64,000 nucleotides of DNA from Hofstenia miamia (taxonomy: Eukaryota > Xenacoelomorpha > Acoela): contig SCFE01000001.1 of assembly GCA_004352715.1 (NCBI GenBank), forward strand, positions 512,854-576,853, written 5' to 3'. This document shows positions 12,644-22,313 of this stretch, piece by piece. Both the position numbers and the translations under genes were made by a program. Each line of letters begins with the position of its first letter. Position 1 is the stretch's first letter. Below the pieces are notes generated by a model. That model ran no database searches. It had not been told where the DNA came from and saw nothing but the letters and a program-made list of their open reading frames with translations.

Positions 12644-13123
12644 TGTAGACAATAATTGACTGATAAGAGACTGTATCTATCATTCCTAAATTACTATTTG
12701 AAAGAGCTGCAATGTGTTTTATTTTCATTCTTTATGTAGAGCAGCTGTGTTTGTCATTTATCACTAACTTAAGTACTTGTAACACATACAAATAGATTGT
12801 AAAATCATTTATTTTAATAGAGAAAAGGTTTAATTGTGTCATGAATATTATTAGAACCGCACACATAATCTATGTCCCTGAGCTAAGGCATTGGTGAATG
12901 GAAATCGGATGGCTGGATGATTGGATCATTGTTGAAAGGATCTGCGTCAGGCAGAGGCCCACTTGGAAGCTGCTATGGAGATTACCTAAATAGTAATTAT
13001 TTCTAACTAATGTAATACAGTTATAAAGCAGTTAGAAGAGGATAGAATTCCTCCCGCTAAAAGAGCTGACGATTAATAATATTGATTTATTCTGGTATAA
13101 ATGGCCTGGTGGATGATTGTACA
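12644..13123 (+). repeat. Diverged partial copy of the 28.2/31.4-kb LTR family
   Basis: The right half resembles the 3' part of the LTRs at 28203-29179 and 31433-33411. It shows the same order of blocks: a GGATGG stretch, AGGCCCACTTGG, TTACCTAAATAGTA, and a final CCTGGTGGATGATTGTACA that corresponds to the LTR end. The left border is set at a TGTAG that could match the LTR start, but this is weak and no target duplication is visible. Confidence 0.4.
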
Positions 13124-14899
13124 ATAGCCGAAAACTTATTGTGCATAAGCGAAGGTTTACGGTGCTGTCGATATTAAAAAATAATACTTTAAAATAAAGA
13201 CATTTATGAAATGCTAGTGGCCTTTAAATTTTCAAAGCAAACTCTATAATACAGCAGAAATGTATTTTACTTTGTTTCCAAAGGGAAGCATAGTTGTGCT
13301 TAGTACCTGGTGCGTATTTAATTCAAAAATATAAGAATGAGTCATAGTTTTGTGAAATTAGTTTTACCCAAAGTATCACCTTCCCAATATAAAATCCTGC
13401 CTACACCCCTGCGTGGGACAGAAGAAAACAAGATATTATAAAAGAAAATTTCAATATGGGATACAATCTTGAAATTACCATATAATAGAAATCACGGAGG
13501 GATTTAGATTACTAGTATATCACAAATTTATTGTTACTTCAGAATAAATAAAAGTGTCAGAAAATCTCCTTTTGTGCAATACATGCGCTAGTAAAATTGT
13601 TTGGATTTTTTGGCAAAATGTTGACAAACTGAAAAATATTTGAACATTTTTGAAATATATTTTCGCATCTTTTGGTTTACAATTTGGAATCTTTTGATTT
13701 CAAACAGTTTGATTTTTATTAACCAAATGTTTAAAACCCAAAATAATGTTTTAACACTCAATTCTAAATACCCATTTGCTCATGGTGTTGACTTTCACTA
13801 TTATATAAGCATTTCGTAATTACTGTATATATAATCACAATATGTACATAAATCAGATAAAGCGTGGAATTAGTTTTTGAAATGGGATTATTTTGAAATG
13901 AAAAAATCATTTAGCTAATTGTATAAATAATCACTTGTTGTTTTGCTTTTGGTTCACATAATGTCCATAAGTAAAAAAAACTCCCTTGCTAGTTTGCATT
14001 CGGACATATTCAAAATAGAAGGGCCATATTTTCAAACAAAAACAAATAGATTTTATTCAAAGACATCAAAATGTGCGTAAATTTAGTCCATTCGTAAAGG
14101 AAATTATTGATGCATTTTTTTGAGTAAATTTCCTTGATTTTTTCAAAATTTCTACATTCTTTTTTCAATTTAAATATTGAAATTATTTCATAATTTAAAC
14201 ACTTGAATGTTAATGAATGGACTATTGCTAAAAAGCTTTTTGCATTTTAATTGTATTTTAAAAATTAATTTAGGATTTTTAGGGAAATTGAGCTTTTGAC
14301 ATACTTGTGCCCCATATAAGTCCATTATTATTGAATACAAAGTACGTGTGTCTGAAGGATTCATGTCTTGGAATGTAATTAAGAAAATTTTTTTGCAAAG
14401 ACTTTCAATTTATATAATTCATCAGAATTAACACTATAAACAATAACTTGATTTACTTATTGCAGAAGTATTAATAAACTGTATGTAGCATGGCATTAAT
14501 CTCTTTTGCAACAACATAGTAAAATCCATTAATTTTAGTGTACTGCAGATATAGGGCGCTATAATTTCTAAATATGTTTCAACGAAGCAACCTGTAGGGA
14601 ACATTTTTCAAATTACACCTTATTTCCCACTTTGACAGAAGTTTTCCTACACTACTGATTTAATTAATTAGTTAATTAATCAAGATTAAAACGTGCATTA
14701 ATAACCTCATTGCCATAAAAAGGTTCTACCATCATAATGTGTCAAATACCCAGGTCTAACTGTATAGCAAAGTGTGTAGCCTGACACACTAAGGGATATA
14801 ATTATAAAAAACCATTGTGAAGGAAAAGCATACAAGAAATAGCCAGAGTCATAGGGTGGAATTCCAGCATAATTTCAAGAATAATAAATAATTGGTAAG
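13124..14899. other. AT-rich DNA, no features recognised
   Basis: No gene, RNA or transposon terminus could be supported here. A homopolymer run of G lies near 14901-14912. Confidence 0.4.
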
Positions 14900-15230
14900 G
14901 AGGGGGGGGGGGTTACACAACAACGTGAAAAAAACTGGTCTGCCAAGCAAATCTACTATTTATGTTGAATAAATCCTAAAAGGTTATAAAGGACGAAACC
15001 AAAATTGCCAGCTTCTCAAATCCAGCAAGAAAAAATTAGTACTGAGTTGCAACCAGGAAGTGCAAGTATTTTATAATATGAACTAGTGAATAGAGTGGTT
15101 ACGAAGAAACCATATCTGATGGATAACCAGGTGAAGCATAGATTTGCACTTTGCAAGAGAGTCCATTAATATCTTTGCGAACATTGAGGTGGAAACTTGA
15201 GAAATTGTATAATTGCTTAATGTGTCGAAA
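14900..15230 (+). pseudogene. Possible Tc1-like transposase fossil
   Basis: Scattered plus-strand pieces resemble Tc1-type transposase: a helix-turn-helix-like stretch with GLPSKSTIYV (near 14939) followed by ILKGYKGR, and further on KKPYLMDNQVKHRFALCK (near 15105-15160), which resembles the linker before the first catalytic aspartate. Frames are interrupted and no terminal repeats were found. Confidence 0.3.
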
Positions 15231-15859
15231 CAGTCGCTACATAAAAAATTTTAATTAGTAATATTTTACTACTTTTTATCTTATTGAACTAATATTTACG
15301 CACTCTCCTTTATCAAATTATTTGTTTTTGTTTTCATTCTGGTAAAATTTCTGGAATCAATCAGTTAAAAGAAAAGTGTTGCAAGACTTTTAACGGCATG
15401 GGGAATTAGGTGTTTGAAAAAATAGTGCCAAGGTTACCCTAATCAGATCATTTCCACCAATAGTGACTCAACAATAGTAAAGTTCGAATATTATAGAGAG
15501 AATAAGGATAATAGCAATTGGTTACTAAAAAATCATAGAAATTAGCAATGGTTCTCTGTATTCACATCTCTAACTTTTACTAAGATGCTTGTTGCTGCCC
15601 CAATTTTGATATATAAGGTCCCCAATTTGATTAATGCATTAAGATTGAAATATATATTGTGAGAAAAAATAACAAACTAGTCAAATGTAATCTTCGAAAA
15701 TTGCAACGAATATAAAAAGAACTTAACACAGTGCACATAGTCACCATCTAAAACTATTGACGTGTTATAAGCAAATGCTCTTTGAAAGAAACTCATTATA
15801 ATAGATAAACAATTAAATGCATGAAAAAAGAATTCAAAGTAGTCGGGAACTTACCAAAA
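15231..15859. other. AT-rich DNA left of nested hAT element
   Basis: No features recognised in this stretch. Confidence 0.4.
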
Positions 15860-15900
15860 CAATGCCGGCGCTACCATTAGGCCAACTAGGCAGATGCCTA

Positions 15901-16152
15901 GACTGTAGAAGCAGAAGCACTAGGGCTAAAGGAACATGTAGAAGAGCAACCTATGGGGTCCCTACGAGAGGTCACTAAGGAGTTAAAGAAGATAAGAACT
16001 GAGCGTGAAGGAAAGAAGATATACCAGAGTAGGATGGAATCAGAGAGACAAACAAGGTATAGGCAGAAGGCAATGCATGGAGAATACTGGAGGAACACAG
16101 AAAAGTGTGATAGAGAAGAGAGCAACAAGTGGTTAAAGAAGGCAGGACTGAA
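15901..16152 (+). repeat. Misplaced LINE segment, copy of 16750-17001
   Basis: These 252 bases repeat 16750-17001 with one visible difference: TGG here at the codon that is TGA in the other copy (near 16938). The segment is bounded by the hAT terminus sequence CCATTAGGCCAACTAGGCAG on both sides (before 15901 and again after the single N at 16153). The hAT end therefore appears twice around a piece of LINE. A wrong join at the N is the simplest reading. Confidence 0.7.
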
Positions 16153-16302
16153 NCCATTAGGCCAACTAGGCAGATGCCTAGGGTGCCCAGTCGCAGGGAA
16201 GCGCAAAAATAAATAATACTCTGATCATATTTTTTCATTTTTAGAGAGACCGGTGATGAGAGAAAATTCTTTACTTACTAATAGCCTATCTGAATAAATA
16301 AC

Positions 16303-16305
<3 letters not shown>

Positions 16306-16365
<60 letters not shown>

Positions 16366-16375
16366 GTGGGTATTG
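16306..16375 (+). repeat. (TAA)n microsatellite
   Basis: About 23 uninterrupted TAA units directly before a plus-strand LINE fragment. Since this LINE family ends in (TAA)n, the tract may be the tail of an earlier insertion or the target of this one. Confidence 0.9.
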
Positions 16376-17109
16376 AAGACGTTAGAGGCTAATGAAGTTT
16401 CACAGAAATGGGTTGAGTTTCTAGAGAGAGAGATGGGGAAGTGGCAGACTGAGATAGATGGGCATAGGTTGAGGTTTAGACAGCTTAGCGCCACTACTGT
16501 TTGTAGTTAGGTACTACAGAAGTCAGCATTGAATGGGCAGAAAAGCATAAAGGCAATTAATACGTGGGCGATACCAGTGTTGAAATATTCGGCAGGAATA
16601 GTTAGGTGGAATAAGAATGAACTGAGGGAATTAGACAGGGAGACAAGGAAGATACTAGCAGCAGAGAGAGCATTCAACCTCAATGGAGATGTAGATAGGC
16701 TGTACATGGCAAGGCATAAGGGAGGGAAAGGGCTGCTATGTGTGGAGGAGACTGTAGAAGCAGAAGCACTAGGGCTAAAGGAACATGTAGAAGAGCAACC
16801 TATGGGGTCCCTACGAGAGGTCACTAAGGAGTTAAAGAAGATAAGAACTGAGCGTGAAGGAAAGAAGATATACCAGAGTAGGATGGAATCAGAGAGACAA
16901 ACAAGGTATAGGCAGAAGGCAATGCATGGAGAATACTGAAGGAACACAGAAAAGTGTGATAGAGAAGAGAGCAACAAGTGGTTAAAGAAGGCAGGACTGA
17001 AGAGAGAAACAGAAGCACTAATAATGGCAGCACAGGAGCAAGCAATAAGAACAAACTGAGTGAAGAAGCATATAGACAGAAGAGTAGAAGTAAGTGATAA
17101 GTGTAGGCT
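16376..17109 (+). pseudogene. R2/NeSL-like LINE polyprotein fragment
   Basis: The plus strand encodes the region after the reverse transcriptase core of a LINE with a restriction-like endonuclease. The diagnostic stretch (16529-16800) contains INTWAIPVLKYSAGIVRW, then LDRETRKIL and DVDRLYMARHKGGKGL, the usual order in this family. A preceding piece (16376-16500) with VSQKWVEFLEREMGKWQ ends at a stop and may come from elsewhere in the polyprotein. In-frame stops are present near 16938 and 17057. The fragment runs into a 75-N gap. It belongs to the same family as the minus-strand 3' end at 2993-3246. Composition is clearly richer in G and A than the surroundings, so the insertion is fairly recent. 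Confidence 0.75.
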
Positions 17110-17184
17110 NNNNNNNNNNNNNNNNNNNNNNNNNNNNNNNNNNNNNNNNNNNNNNNNNNNNNNNNNNNNNNNNNNNNNNNNNNN
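17110..17184. other. Assembly gap (75 N)
   Basis: N run between two partly identical LINE segments. The sequence after the gap repeats 16941-17044. Confidence 0.95.
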
Positions 17185-17334
17185 AGGAACACAGAAAAGT
17201 GTGATAGAGAAGAGAGCAACAAGTGGTTAAAGAAGGCAGGACTGAAGAGAGAAACAGAAGCACTAATAATGGCAGCACAGGAGCAAGCAATAAGTGATAA
17301 GTGTAGGCTATGTAAGAAAGAGGCGGAGACAGTA
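17185..17334 (+). pseudogene. LINE fragment, second copy with 45-bp deletion
   Basis: It repeats 16941 onward, then skips 45 bases between TAAG direct repeats present in the first copy (about 17049-17093), and continues into sequence encoding CRLCKKEAETV, the start of the zinc-binding motif ahead of the endonuclease domain. The deletion is in frame and removes one of the stops. It may be an allele or a different genomic copy joined here by the assembler. Confidence 0.6.
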
Positions 17335-18334
17335 NNNNNNNNNNNNNNNNNNNNNNNNNNNNNNNNNNNNNNNNNNNNNNNNNNNNNNNNNNNNNNNNNN
17401 NNNNNNNNNNNNNNNNNNNNNNNNNNNNNNNNNNNNNNNNNNNNNNNNNNNNNNNNNNNNNNNNNNNNNNNNNNNNNNNNNNNNNNNNNNNNNNNNNNNN
17501 NNNNNNNNNNNNNNNNNNNNNNNNNNNNNNNNNNNNNNNNNNNNNNNNNNNNNNNNNNNNNNNNNNNNNNNNNNNNNNNNNNNNNNNNNNNNNNNNNNNN
17601 NNNNNNNNNNNNNNNNNNNNNNNNNNNNNNNNNNNNNNNNNNNNNNNNNNNNNNNNNNNNNNNNNNNNNNNNNNNNNNNNNNNNNNNNNNNNNNNNNNNN
17701 NNNNNNNNNNNNNNNNNNNNNNNNNNNNNNNNNNNNNNNNNNNNNNNNNNNNNNNNNNNNNNNNNNNNNNNNNNNNNNNNNNNNNNNNNNNNNNNNNNNN
17801 NNNNNNNNNNNNNNNNNNNNNNNNNNNNNNNNNNNNNNNNNNNNNNNNNNNNNNNNNNNNNNNNNNNNNNNNNNNNNNNNNNNNNNNNNNNNNNNNNNNN
17901 NNNNNNNNNNNNNNNNNNNNNNNNNNNNNNNNNNNNNNNNNNNNNNNNNNNNNNNNNNNNNNNNNNNNNNNNNNNNNNNNNNNNNNNNNNNNNNNNNNNN
18001 NNNNNNNNNNNNNNNNNNNNNNNNNNNNNNNNNNNNNNNNNNNNNNNNNNNNNNNNNNNNNNNNNNNNNNNNNNNNNNNNNNNNNNNNNNNNNNNNNNNN
18101 NNNNNNNNNNNNNNNNNNNNNNNNNNNNNNNNNNNNNNNNNNNNNNNNNNNNNNNNNNNNNNNNNNNNNNNNNNNNNNNNNNNNNNNNNNNNNNNNNNNN
18201 NNNNNNNNNNNNNNNNNNNNNNNNNNNNNNNNNNNNNNNNNNNNNNNNNNNNNNNNNNNNNNNNNNNNNNNNNNNNNNNNNNNNNNNNNNNNNNNNNNNN
18301 NNNNNNNNNNNNNNNNNNNNNNNNNNNNNNNNNN
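17335..18334. other. Assembly gap (1000 N)
   Basis: Exactly 1000 N, probably a placeholder of arbitrary size. The LINE fragments on both sides run into it. Confidence 0.95.
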
Positions 18335-18712
18335 GAGTAGAACTTCGTGCTTCATTAGATTTCTTTTTAGGAGACTTGGGCGGATTTTTGAAAGAGACAT
18401 AGCGATGTTCAGAAGGAGAATCAAACGTTTGCGTAGAACATGATGCATTGTTAGAATTAGCCGATTTTGTAGGAGAAGACTGGGTTGAAGCATTAGAGAC
18501 AGATTTCAATGAACTTTTCAAGAGAAGTAAGAGAGCTTCAGCGGCGTTTTTTTGGTTGAGCAGAGAGAACATTTGATGAAGCGGAGTTTTCTTTTTATCT
18601 TTGATTAAAGAAAACGCCGCATCGAGGGTAGGTGCGCCAGCGAATAGATTATCACGTATCGCCTTTGCGTGCAATTCTGAGACCCGACCGTCTTCGACCG
18701 GAACAGACATAA
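18335..18712 (-). CDS. ORF1-like protein N-terminus, cut by gap
   Basis: The minus strand is open from an ATG at 18712 (MSVPVEDGRVSEL) to the gap edge, 126 codons. The first 70 residues look folded (AKAIRDNLFAGAPTLDAAFS). The rest is rich in serine, asparagine and lysine and ends in basic PKSPKKK, a disordered tail seen in nucleic-acid-binding ORF1 or gag-like proteins. It is less AT-rich than its neighbours and has no frame break. The ATG directly follows a (TTA)n run on the minus strand that ends the adjoining LINE, so this may be the 5' end of a second element inserted at that tail. I do not recognise the family; the ORF1 reading is inference. Confidence 0.4.
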
Positions 18713-18740
18713 TAATAATAAAAATAATAATAATAAATGT
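18713..18740 (-). repeat. (TTA)n-like tail of minus-strand LINE
   Basis: Imperfect trinucleotide repeat, read as TTATTATT on the minus strand. It lies 3' of the LINE reverse transcriptase stop and short 3' UTR. Confidence 0.7.
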
Positions 18741-18763
18741 TCTATTAAATATTTTGAAATACA

Positions 18764-19678
18764 TCAAAATATCTTATTAATAGATAAAAAACATCGACTG
18801 GGGAACACATTCTCAAATTTTCTATGCAGATTTTTTTGTGCTTTTGGTGGATTTTTTCGAAGTCTTTCTAACGCATATGGCAGACGTTCTGGAATAATTC
18901 CAGAGAGAAGATGATTATCATTACTAATAATATCTTTATTGTCACTAAATTTGATAACGTTATGAATTGAAGTATATTCTGTAATCACTTTAATCCTAAC
19001 AGCTTTTCTTTGAAAACAATCTATTGTTTGTTTTAGAGCATTTGAGCAGCTTCCCCATACAGTGCAGCAATACCGTAGTTTACTAATTATAAGAGAATCA
19101 TGCAATAAAAAGAGCTCTTTATTTGAATATCCATATGCCTTAAGTCTACAAAGCAAGTAGAGATCAGCATTAACACGATTTAATAGTTTTTCAACATGCT
19201 CATTGAAACATAGCTTTTCATCAAATGTGACTCCCAAAATGCAACTAGAGAAAACTCTGTTGAAAAACGTTGGAAACACAGGACTTACCTTCAATGGAAT
19301 AATCAATTGCTTTGTCTTATCAACATTAAGTCTGAAATTATGCTCATGGCACCAGTTCTGCACATATTCCATCAATTCTGTTGTAGGATCAAAATCAGAC
19401 TTAATACCTATAATGAGATTGTTATCATCTGCAAACTTAACCATGGCGGTGTTAGGTATTGATGATTGTAAATCATCATAAGTAACATTAAAAAATGGTG
19501 GACCATTTATAGTGTCTTGAGGAACTCCACAATTTGTGAAGAGTATTGTGGACATTTGACCATCAATTGTTGTGAATTGACATCTTTCAGACAGGAAATC
19601 CACGTACAAGTTAATTATCGCATCATTTAATTGTTGAATTTTTCGGAGCTGAGAAATAATAATAAATAATAAAATCAT
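18764..19678 (-). pseudogene. LINE reverse transcriptase, C-terminal piece
   Basis: Longest unbroken part of the LINE: 304 codons. Residues 10-75 carry the motif with VDFLSERCQF and CGVPQDT (the usual GVPQGS is altered). FADD of the active site is at about residue 82, followed by the motif with LNVDKTKQL (about 116-124), LGVTFDEKL and the thumb with KLRYCCTVWGSCS. The terminal residues SINKIF precede the stop, 3' UTR and TTA tail. The start shown is only the first ATG after the last frame break, not a real start codon. The altered GVPQ motif and the frameshifts upstream mark it as dead. Confidence 0.75.
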
Positions 19679-19830
19679 GAGTAACTCTTACTTAAATCTA
19701 GGGATAGAATAGAAATACAATCAAAATCAAGAACATCAAATGACCTGCAGGTTTCAATAATTTTCAGCAGAGCAGATTCAATCGAACCTCCTGATCTAAA
19801 TGCAAACTGGTTTTTGTTAAGCCATTTTTC

Positions 19831-20076
19831 TTAAGGCCGCTTTAAAAATGATTCATAAAGTAATCTTTCGAAGTTTCTTGATAGAAGAGGTGTGATGGAT
19901 ATAGGACGCAAATCACTAAGGCCACTGACTTTTCTTTTCTTTGGTATAGGTCGCATCATAGAAAGTTTAAAGGATTTTGGGTAAATTCCTTTTTGGATGC
20001 ACAAATTATATAAATAGTGAATTCGTACGGACAAATTGTGAGCATTTTGAAAAAACCCATTTTGGTAAGTTATCAA
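19831..20076 (-). pseudogene. LINE reverse transcriptase, N-terminal piece
   Basis: 81-codon open piece with the fingers motif (PKSFKLSMMRPIPKKRK, then LSDLRPISITPLLSRNFERL). It lies in a different frame from the piece at 18764-19678, and the motif between them (FAFRSGG) is in yet another frame. Confidence 0.7.
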
Positions 20077-20639
20077 ATCCCGGTGATGATTTTTTCATAT
20101 TCAATAGTGAATAGTAGACTTGGTGTAAACTGATATTTGGAATGTCATCACAAGGGATTGTTTCAGGTTGAACATAGCTATCCGTTGTTGAAATGTAAGC
20201 ATAAAATTTATTAATTACATTAACATCAAGCGTAATTTATGATTCGGATTTGTTTTACCACTATCATTAATAATCATTTTCCACCAAGATGCAATTCCCA
20301 TTTTACCCCTAGTATTCCTTAAGTTGTCTTGAATAAGAATATTAATTTGTGACTGAATTTGAGCAGCTCTTTGAGTTTTTCTTCATTTTTGTAATGAGTA
20401 CCTTTTGCGAAGGAATTTTTTACCAATGGTATTATGTACATCGGGTTTTTTTGGGAACATCTCACTTTTTGTAAAGGACAGAAATAATCATATAAATAGA
20501 AGATGTGTTGGATAAATATATCAACAACTTCATCAACATCTTCGATTTGAAAAATATAATCAAAGCATTGTTCATCTAGAGCAAGATTGAATTTAACTAT
20601 ATTATTGTTCCTATGATCTCTAAAAAAAACGCATAATTC

Positions 20640-21090
20640 TTGGAATTGTCATTTGATATTTTGGAGTAGCCAGAAGAGCTCTGTGGTCGGTTCTTTTACT
20701 TGATACAAATGATGAACCAATAAAAACATAGGGGTTATTGCAAAAAATGTAGTCACGTTGTTGTCTCTTGTATCACACTATGAAGAAGTAGTTCTTGTGT
20801 AATGACAGCATAATTGAAATCATTCAAGTCATAACAGAGTACAAATTTGCAAAATGGAAAGTCTTTTAAATAATCATCTACTGTTGTAATGCTATGATTA
20901 GTAATTTCTTTTTCTCTGTTAATTAGAGGAGAGTAGTATAGAACACAAAGAAGAAGGTGTATTGGAAAGTTAATCGTGGCCCATAATAGCTCAAACTTTT
21001 CAGAATCATTGACATCAAGTCTTGGGAGAGGGATACTTTTGCAGTGAAATATTGCTACACCACCTCCATGTTTTTTATTAGTATTTTCTT
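20640..21090 (-). pseudogene. LINE APE endonuclease remnant
   Basis: Minus-strand translation gives KHGGGVAIFHCKS, then FELLWATINFPIHLLLCVLY, and the catalytic-region FCKFVLCYDLNDFN. This is the C-terminal half of an APE-like endonuclease. The first half is missing through 5' truncation. A frameshift follows near 20770. Confidence 0.65.
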
Positions 21091-21134
21091 AGTATTTCAA
21101 GACTAGACGGTTAGAGTAATATGAGATTAATAGA

Positions 21135-21723
21135 TTGCAGCCAAAATGCACATATTCGTTATATATTCAATATATCTGCCTAGTTGTCATCGACCATGTT
21201 TATCGATATTTATTTAACAGATATCAGCAGATGACGCATGTGTTCAACATATTTGGTTTTCTTTGTGATTTGAATGTATTGAAGAGCAAAACAACGAAGG
21301 ACTTATTGGATGACTGCATTAAATTGGAAAAAAGGTTACAAAATGGAGAGAAATGAAGAGTCAAAGGACATTGATGGCCAACATTTGTGTAGTGAATTGA
21401 AGTCAATTGCAAAACGTCTTCCTGAACAGTCAAAACCTCTTGATATGGCAATGTTTATAATTAAGCACGACTTAATTGAAGCTTTTCCAAATGTATTTAT
21501 AGCACTTCGCATTTTTTGAACATTAGCATCACTGTTGCAAGTGGAGCGAACGCAGTTTTTCCAACTCAAACTCATAAAAACTTATCTACGGTCCACCATG
21601 TCTCAGGAATGCTTGAATCACCTTGCAGTGTTATCTGTGGAACATGAACTGATGAATACACTGTCAACAGAAAGCCTGGTACAAGATTATGCAGCCAGAA
21701 AAGCCAGAAAAGTGAAACTTTAA
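21135..21723 (+). pseudogene. hAT transposase C-terminus (ZMYM1-like)
   Basis: Three overlapping open pieces on the plus strand join into the C-terminal part of a hAT transposase. The first has YRYLFNRYQQMTHVFNIFGF (21200-21260) and KTTKDLLDDCIKLEKRLQNG. The second has DGQHLCSELKSIAKRLPEQS and FPNVFIALRIF. The third is the dimerisation domain with LKLIKTYLRSTMSQECLNHL, ending ARKARKVKL. A one-base frame change near 21350 and a stop near 21519 break it, and the usual VASGERSFSK stretch is garbled to a VERTQFF-like sequence. Everything upstream of the first piece has been lost or lies beyond the LINE insertions. The element's right terminus follows at 21879. Confidence 0.7.
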
Positions 21724-21821
21724 CTCTTTAAAAAGTTACTGCATACTGTGTTTTGAAATTTTAATATAATCATCTTTTTTCTTAATTAAATCTTTCTCAT
21801 AAAAAGGTGTTTTGGTGGGTA

Positions 21822-21879
21822 CGGAGGTGCATCATTATCTCATTCGCCTAGGGCGCAATTTAGCCTAGCACCGGCCCTG
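21822..21879. repeat. hAT right terminal region
   Basis: GC-richer terminus ending GCACCGGCCCTG. Read inward it is CAGGGCCGGTGC and then CTAGGC, matching the left end at 15860 in its GCCGGnGCTA core. Confidence 0.6.
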
Positions 21880-22313
21880 ACTAAAAAGATTAATTTTTGC
21901 TGTTTAAGAAGTTTTAAAAACAAAGAATCTCTAAGTTAAGGCCTAAATCGAGGTTCATCAGGTACTTGAAAAATATAGCCAATTTTACTACTAATCTCCT
22001 TTACAATATTTGAATCAGAGTTTCAACTGGATCCAATTCACTACACGTTTACTCGCTGTAGGCCAGCTAGCAAAATTCAAGAAAAACAAAAATTCAAACT
22101 CAAATTTTCAAGTATATGTTCTAGCTTCGTTTTTTCTAAATGCTCATTTCAACCCACTTATGAAGTTCAATTTATTTGAAAAAATAGAAATTATTATTTT
22201 AAATACAATATTTCCCTTACACAGTAACCTTCTTTTATTGTAGTTTGAAAATTTAACCAGTCACTCATGTCCATTCAATCCGGTAATAATGTAGTGTTTA
22301 ATATTTATCATAG
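21880..22313. other. AT-rich DNA between two hAT elements
   Basis: No features recognised. A 77-codon open frame at 22010-22243 looks random. Confidence 0.4.

Larger units (their letters stand above)
18764..21090 (-). mobile_element. APE-type LINE (CR1/jockey-like), 5'-truncated
   Basis: A minus-strand retrotransposon with the usual domain order. Apurinic-type endonuclease comes first (about 21090-20640, with GGGVAIFHCKSIPLPRLDVN and later FCKFVLCYDLNDF). The reverse transcriptase follows: LSDLRPISITPL near 19910, FAFRSGG and LDLSKSYS near 19690-19810, the catalytic KFADDNN near 19436 and a C-terminal thumb. Several frameshifts and stops break it into pieces. The upstream end falls at about 21090, next to hAT transposase sequence, so it inserted into the hAT element and was truncated there. 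The clade is not certain. Confidence 0.75.
15860..21879 (+). mobile_element. hAT transposon interrupted by nested LINEs
   Basis: The left terminus reads CAATGCCGGCGCTACCATTA at 15860. The right terminus, read inward on the minus strand from 21879, is CAGGGCCGGTGCTAGGC. The two share the CA-nGCCGGnGCTA core of hAT ends. Next to the right end is a ZMYM1-like hAT transposase C-terminus (21135-21723), in the orientation expected for an element running left to right. About 5 kb of LINE sequence and gaps now occupy the middle. The flanking octamers (TACCAAAA and ACTAAAAA) match poorly, so the target duplication is not certain. Confidence 0.55.

Noticed and set aside
16507-16977. Long open frame on the minus strand opposite the LINE fragment (156 codons)
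   Set aside because: It is antisense to clearly recognisable LINE polyprotein sequence on the plus strand. The serine- and leucine-rich translation is a by-product.
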